Of a stretch of DNA of 7,101 bases, positions 4,465 to 7,101 are shown piece after piece. Position 1 is the first letter of the stretch. Every line of letters starts with the position of its first letter. Under the pieces are notes generated by a model that saw only the letters and a program-made list of their open reading frames with translations, searched no databases and was not told where the DNA came from. This DNA is from Ventricola sp036297385 (GTDB lineage: Bacteria > Bacillota > Clostridia > Christensenellales > Aristaeellaceae). The stretch is taken from the NCBI GenBank assembly GCA_036297385.1, contig JAXJLD010000093.1, positions 1-7,101 on the forward strand, read 5' to 3'. The translations under genes and the position numbers were made by a program.

Positions 4465-5556
4465 ATGGCCTATTACGATCAGTTTACCAAAAAGCCGCCG
4501 AGCAAGCGCGATGACTGGCGCGATGACGAGATGACGCGCCGCCCGGCGCGCGATGGCGGACGCGCTGCCGAGCCGGAGCGCCGCTACGGCGAGAAGAAGA
4601 ACAGACCTTACGGTGAGCGCCGTGAGGATCGCCCGTACGGCGAGCGCCGTCCGTATGGCGAGCGCAATGAGCGTCGCGAGGATCGGCCTTACGGCGAGCG
4701 CCGCGGCGACCGTCCGTATGGCGAGCGTCCTGCATTTGGCGGCCCGCGCCCGGAGCTCAGGGACAGCCGAAACGAGCGCCGCGAGCCGCAGGAGCGCTTT
4801 GAGCGCCCGGTGCGCATGGAAGAAGAGGCCGTGGAAAGCAACCTTCTGGTGGGACGCAACCCCATCCGCGAGGCGCTGCGCGCGGGTCGCGACATGGAGA
4901 AGCTGCTGGTGGCGCGCGGCGAGCTGATCGGCTCTGCGCGTGAGATTGTGGCGATGGCGCGTGAGGCGAAGATCGTGGTGCAGGAGGTGGATCGTACCCG
5001 TCTGGATCAGATGGCGCCGAACCATCAGGGCCTGATTGCGGTGGTGAGCGCGTACAGCTACAAGACGGTCGATGATATGCTGGCGCTGGCGAAGGAGCGC
5101 GGCGAAGATCCGCTGCTGGTGATTCTGGACGGCGTGACCGATCCGCACAATCTGGGCGCGATCATCCGCAGCGCGGAGTGCGCGGGTGCGCACGGTGTGA
5201 TTATCCCCGAGCGGCGTGCTGTGGGGCTGACCCCGGCGGCGGTGAAGGCGAGCGCGGGCGCGGTGGAGTATCTGCCGGTGGCGCGTGAGGTGAACCTGAC
5301 CCGCGTGATCGAGCGGCTGAAGAAAGCGGGAATCTGGGTGTACGGCGCGGCGATGGACGGCGAGAACTACCGCAAGGTGAACTTCTCCGGCCCGGCGGCT
5401 ATCGTCATCGGCTCGGAGGGCGAGGGCATCTCCCGGCTGGTGCTGGAGGCCTGTGATAAGACGGTGTCCCTGCCGATGAAGGGACATCTGGATTCGCTCA
5501 ATGCGTCTGTGGCGGCGGGCATCCTGCTCTATGCCGTGGCCGGCGCGAGGGCGTAA
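4465..5556 (+). CDS. rlmB: 23S rRNA (guanosine-2'-O)-methyltransferase RlmB with long Arg-rich N-terminal repeat region
   Basis: 363-residue SpoU/TrmH-type SPOUT methyltransferase. RlmB uses S-adenosylmethionine to methylate the 2'-O of G2251 (E. coli numbering) in the 23S P loop. The substrate-binding domain begins at LLVGRNPIREALRAG (127-141). The knotted catalytic domain shows motif 1 LDGVTDPHNLGAIIRSAE (221-238, with N229 and R234), motif 2 IVIGSEGEGIS (313-323) and motif 3 LPMKGHLDSLNASVAAGILL (336-355). The family is usually about 240-250 residues; here some 115-120 extra residues precede it. They are rich in Arg, Glu, Asp, Pro, Gly and Tyr, surely disordered, and include five RPYGER repeats. 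ATG 4465 is supported by AGAGGA (4451-4456) 8 bases upstream; the Met at residue 118 has no SD. It follows thyX by 46 bases and ends 3 bases before yacP. TrmH-type tRNA methylation is a less likely alternative. Confidence 0.93.
   Translation: MAYYDQFTKKPPSKRDDWRDDEMTRRPARDGGRAAEPERRYGEKKNRPYGERREDRPYGERRPYGERNERREDRPYGERRGDRPYGERPAFGGPRPELRDSRNERREPQERFERPVRMEEEAVESNLLVGRNPIREALRAGRDMEKLLVARGELIGSAREIVAMAREAKIVVQEVDRTRLDQMAPNHQGLIAVVSAYSYKTVDDMLALAKERGEDPLLVILDGVTDPHNLGAIIRSAECAGAHGVIIPERRAVGLTPAAVKASAGAVEYLPVAREVNLTRVIERLKKAGIWVYGAAMDGENYRKVNFSGPAAIVIGSEGEGISRLVLEACDKTVSLPMKGHLDSLNASVAAGILLYAVAGARA
4579..4728 (+). repeat. RPYGER-encoding repeats within rlmB
   Basis: Five 18-base units encode RPYGER at 4603-4620, 4630-4647, 4648-4665, 4684-4701 and 4711-4728, preceded by a degenerate unit (RRYGEK, 4579-4596). 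Two are embedded in a longer repeat encoding REDRPYGERR. Arg, Pro, Tyr and Gly codons differ among copies while the peptide stays identical, so the repetition is kept at protein level and is not a very recent DNA duplication. Confidence 0.85.
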
Positions 5557-5559
5557 GCG

Positions 5560-6072
5560 ATGAAACCGCTGCTGCTGGTGGACGGGTACAACGTGATTGG
5601 CGCGTGGAATGTGCCTAAGGCGGAGCATCTGTCCATCGAGGAGGCGCGCGAGCGGCTGGTGCATCTGATCGCGGATTACGCGGGATATTCCGGGGAGGAG
5701 GTGGTGGTCGTCTTTGACGGCCACTACACCGACCGGATGACCCGCTCCCATGCAACGCTGCACGGCGTGGAGGTGGTGTTCACCAAGCACGCCGAAAGCG
5801 CGGACAATTTTATCGAAGCGCAGTGCGAGCAGGCGCCCAAGTGGCGGCAGGTGCGCGTGGTCACCAGCGACGCTGTCGAGCAGACGGTGGCGATGGGGCG
5901 CGGCGCGGCACGCATCTCCTCGCGCGAGTTTCTCGTGCGGCTGACGCAGACGCGCCAGAGCGGGCGCAGACGTATGCGGGAGGAAACGGTATCGCGCGGG
6001 GACATCTTTTCCAGCCTGCCGCCGCATCAGCGGGAGATTTTTGACCGGATGCGCAAGGGACTGGATGAATAA
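5560..6072 (+). CDS. yacP: NYN-domain endoribonuclease Rae1/YacP
   Basis: 170-residue PIN-like/NYN nuclease. The B. subtilis orthologue Rae1 enters the ribosomal A site and cleaves mRNA in a translation-dependent, frame-specific way. The acidic residues of the fold are visible: D8 and N11 in LLVDGYNVIGAW, D53 in VVVVFDGHYTD, D82 in ESADNFIE and D104 in VVTSDAVEQ. SSREF (120-124) and a very basic stretch (QSGRRRMR, 133-140), likely RNA-contacting, follow. Length agrees with the family. ATG 5560 is 3 bases past the rlmB stop and uses GAGGG (5547-5551) inside the end of rlmB, so translation is probably coupled. The gene precedes sigH by 42 bases, as in many Bacillota. The function as a ribosome-linked RNase is taken from the family. 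Confidence 0.92.
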   Translation: MKPLLLVDGYNVIGAWNVPKAEHLSIEEARERLVHLIADYAGYSGEEVVVVFDGHYTDRMTRSHATLHGVEVVFTKHAESADNFIEAQCEQAPKWRQVRVVTSDAVEQTVAMGRGAARISSREFLVRLTQTRQSGRRRMREETVSRGDIFSSLPPHQREIFDRMRKGLDE

Positions 6073-6114
6073 GCGCTTCTCAAAGGCGGGTACAACGAGG
6101 CCGAGGAGGACGGA

Positions 6115-6735
6115 ATGTACAAAGACTACGAAGCCATGACGGATGAGGAGGTAGCCCTGCTGGCGCAGCAGGGCGATGCGGACGCATCGGAATACCTGCT
6201 CAACAAGTACAAAAACTTCGTCCGCTCCAAGGCGAGGTCATACTTCCTGGTCGGCGCGGATCATGAGGACATTGTGCAGGAGGGCATGATCGGGCTGTTC
6301 AAGGCATTTCGCGATTTTAAGCCCGACAAGCTCGCCTCGTTCCACGCCTTTGCTGAGCTGTGCGTGACCCGACAGATCATCACCGCCATCAAGACCGCGA
6401 CGCGGCAAAAGCATATCCCGCTCAACTCCTATGTATCCCTGAACAAGCCGATCTATGAAGAGGAGAGCGACCGCACGCTCATGGACGTGATTACCGAAGG
6501 GCGCAGCGCTGACCCGGAGGAGCTGCTCATCGGGCAGGAGAGCTACGTCTCCATCGAGAGCCAGATTGACGAGGCACTCTCCCCGCTGGAGCGCAAGGTG
6601 CTGGCGGCCTATCTGGACGGCAAGAGCTATCAGGAAATTGCCAAGATGCTGGGGCGGCACGTCAAGAGCATTGACAATGCCCTGCAAAGGGTAAAGCACA
6701 AGCTGGAAAAACTGATTCGGGAGCGCAACCGCTGA
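6115..6735 (+). CDS. sigH: RNA polymerase sigma factor SigH (Spo0H family)
   Basis: 206-residue sigma-70 family factor. SigH directs RNA polymerase to transition-state, competence and early sporulation promoters in Bacillota. Region 2 spans about residues 25-97: YLLNKYKNFVRSKARSYF leads to the core-binding block DHEDIVQEGMIGLFKAFRDF (49-68), then SFHAFAELCVTRQIITAIKTA, which reads the -10. A variable acidic linker (about 115-145) follows, then region 4 from about 153: LSPLERKVLAAYLDGKSYQE, IAKMLGRHVKSIDNALQRVK, the -35-reading helix-turn-helix. Length and motifs match Spo0H. AGGAGG (6104-6109) lies 5 bases before ATG 6115. It is last in the mrnC-thyX-rlmB-yacP-sigH unit, with no clear promoter of its own. 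The next genes (tRNA-Gly, tuf) have their own promoters. Confidence 0.94.
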   Translation: MYKDYEAMTDEEVALLAQQGDADASEYLLNKYKNFVRSKARSYFLVGADHEDIVQEGMIGLFKAFRDFKPDKLASFHAFAELCVTRQIITAIKTATRQKHIPLNSYVSLNKPIYEEESDRTLMDVITEGRSADPEELLIGQESYVSIESQIDEALSPLERKVLAAYLDGKSYQEIAKMLGRHVKSIDNALQRVKHKLEKLIRERNR

Positions 6736-6783
6736 CCGGAAGGCAGACAGGGGCTTTTTCCTCTCAAAAATGCGCCCAAGATA

Positions 6784-6812
6784 TTGACAATTCCGGGAGA
6801 TTTGGATAGAAT
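6784..6812 (+). promoter_or_regulatory. Strong sigma-A promoter P1 of tRNA-Gly / tuf
   Basis: Perfect -35 TTGACA (6784-6789), exactly 17 bases, then -10 TAGAAT (6807-6812), one mismatch from TATAAT. The predicted start is near 6819, about 25 bases before the tRNA. The quality and position suit a highly expressed stable-RNA and elongation-factor transcript. Confidence 0.8.
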
Positions 6813-6830
6813 AATGGATGAATAAACCGG

Positions 6831-6859
6831 TTGACAGCCCCTTGCAGGTGTAGTTTAAT
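6831..6859 (+). promoter_or_regulatory. Candidate second sigma-A promoter P2 with its -10 inside the tRNA
   Basis: A second perfect TTGACA (6831-6836) is followed after exactly 17 bases by TTTAAT (6854-6859), one mismatch from TATAAT. The -10 lies in the D-arm of tRNA-Gly, so a start near 6866 would give a tuf mRNA without an intact tRNA. The tRNA D-arm sequence is itself constrained, so the -10 match could be chance. Confidence 0.4.
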
Positions 6860-6917
6860 GGCAGAACTTCAGCTTCCCAAGCTGATCGCGTGGGTTCGAT
6901 TCCCATCACCTGCTCCA
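6844..6917 (+). tRNA. tRNA-Gly(CCC)
   Basis: A 74-base tRNA with encoded CCA. Acceptor stem GCAGGTG (6844-6850) pairs with CACCTGC (6907-6913), then discriminator T and CCA. Anticodon stem TCAGC/GCTGA encloses loop TTCCCAA, giving anticodon CCC, which reads GGG. The T-arm is GTGGG-TTCGATT-CCCAT. A CCC isoacceptor suits a GC-rich genome with many GGG codons. No terminator separates it from tuf, whose start is 66 bases past the CCA, so it is probably cut from a joint transcript. Confidence 0.95.
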
Positions 6918-6932
6918 AAGCGACCACCGACA

Positions 6933-6963
6933 TTCGGCGGGCGCAGAACAACTGTCAGCCGAA
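6933..6963 (+). promoter_or_regulatory. Hairpin in the tRNA-tuf spacer
   Basis: TTCGGC (6933-6938) and GCCGAA (6958-6963) form a 6-bp stem with a 19-base loop, between the tRNA 3' end and the tuf SD. There is no T run after it, so it is not a terminator. It may protect the 5' end of the tuf mRNA after the tRNA is processed away. Confidence 0.35.
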
Positions 6964-6983
6964 AAATCGAGGAGGTTATTCCA

Positions 6984-7101
6984 ATGGCGAAGCAAAAGTT
7001 TGAGCGCAAGAAGCCGCACGTTAACATTGGCACCATCGGCCACGTTGACCACGGCAAGACGACCCTGACGGCGGCGATCACCATGGTTCTGTCCGTCACC
7101 A
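6984..7101 (+). CDS. tuf: Elongation factor Tu, N-terminal 39 codons (cut by window end)
   Basis: EF-Tu is the GTPase that delivers aminoacyl-tRNA to the ribosomal A site. The visible part, beginning MAKQKFERKKPHVNIGTIGH, carries the G1 P-loop GHVDHGKT at residues 19-26, followed by TLTAAIT. This is the canonical N-terminus of bacterial EF-Tu; the other GTP-binding motifs and domains 2 and 3 lie beyond the window. A strong SD AGGAGG (6970-6975) stands 8 bases before ATG 6984. Placement downstream of sigH and a tRNA, without a gene encoding EF-G or S7 before it, shows this copy is not in the str operon. Whether a second tuf exists elsewhere cannot be told. Confidence 0.96.
   Translation, partial: MAKQKFERKKPHVNIGTIGHVDHGKTTLTAAITMVLSVT

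Noticed and set aside
4579..4728. Regularly spaced repeats that might suggest a CRISPR array or DNA satellite.
   Set aside because: The units are 18 bases, in frame, vary at synonymous positions and lie inside rlmB, so this is a protein repeat.
4390..6027. Long minus-strand open frame opposite rlmB and yacP.
   Set aside because: Same reason: low-complexity Arg/His/Ala composition, no start signals, and two well-supported plus-strand genes beneath it.
6750..6777. Possible terminator after sigH: GGGGCTTTTT pairing with AAAAATGCGCCC.
   Set aside because: The stem needs two bulged bases, its middle is A-U only and no T run follows. Where sigH transcription ends is left open.

Overview
The window looks like a chromosomal housekeeping region of a GC-rich, endospore-forming member of the Bacillota, most likely class Clostridia. 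This rests on a CwlD-type spore-cortex amidase, a SigH (Spo0H) sigma factor, Mini-ribonuclease 3, Rae1/YacP, strong AGGAGG-type Shine-Dalgarno (SD) sequences, and the order mrnC-(thyX)-rlmB-yacP-sigH leading to translation genes. I cannot name a genus. All genes are on the plus strand. The coding sequence is GC-rich, and two intergenic stretches (about 1944-2200 and 6736-6843) are clearly more AT-rich. There are no mobile elements, CRISPR arrays or obviously foreign genes.

Layout. (1) 69-1943: a TIGR01906/DUF1461 membrane protein, then tsaD (tRNA t6A modification). tsaD has a strong SD that sits too far upstream, with a GC-rich hairpin in between that would restore normal spacing. (2) 1944-2349: a 406-base non-coding stretch with a terminator-like long inverted repeat, then a dense DnaA-box cluster (four perfect boxes, one single-mismatch box and a roughly 11-bp-phased array of weaker ones) around a candidate promoter. 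(3) 2350-3200: cwlD and its terminator. (4) 3209-6735: a compact five-gene unit, mrnC-thyX-rlmB-yacP(rae1)-sigH, starting from an extended -10 promoter. Its leader has two hairpins, the second enclosing the SD and TTG start of mrnC. (5) 6784-7101: two tandem near-consensus sigma-A promoters, tRNA-Gly(CCC), and the first 39 codons of tuf (EF-Tu), probably co-transcribed with the tRNA.

How the genes fit together. Most serve ribosome and tRNA function: TsaD modifies tRNA, Mini-III matures 23S rRNA, RlmB methylates 23S rRNA, Rae1 cuts mRNA on the ribosome, and tRNA-Gly and EF-Tu supply the elongating ribosome. sigH and cwlD tie the region to the transition state and sporulation; ThyX supplies dTMP. 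The DnaA-box cluster between tsaD and cwlD adds a replication link.

The protein-coding content is well known and I see no new multi-gene system. The observations most worth following are non-coding: the DnaA-box cluster, the hairpin-bridged SD of tsaD and the start-occluding hairpin of mrnC. The Arg-rich repeat tail of RlmB also deserves a look.
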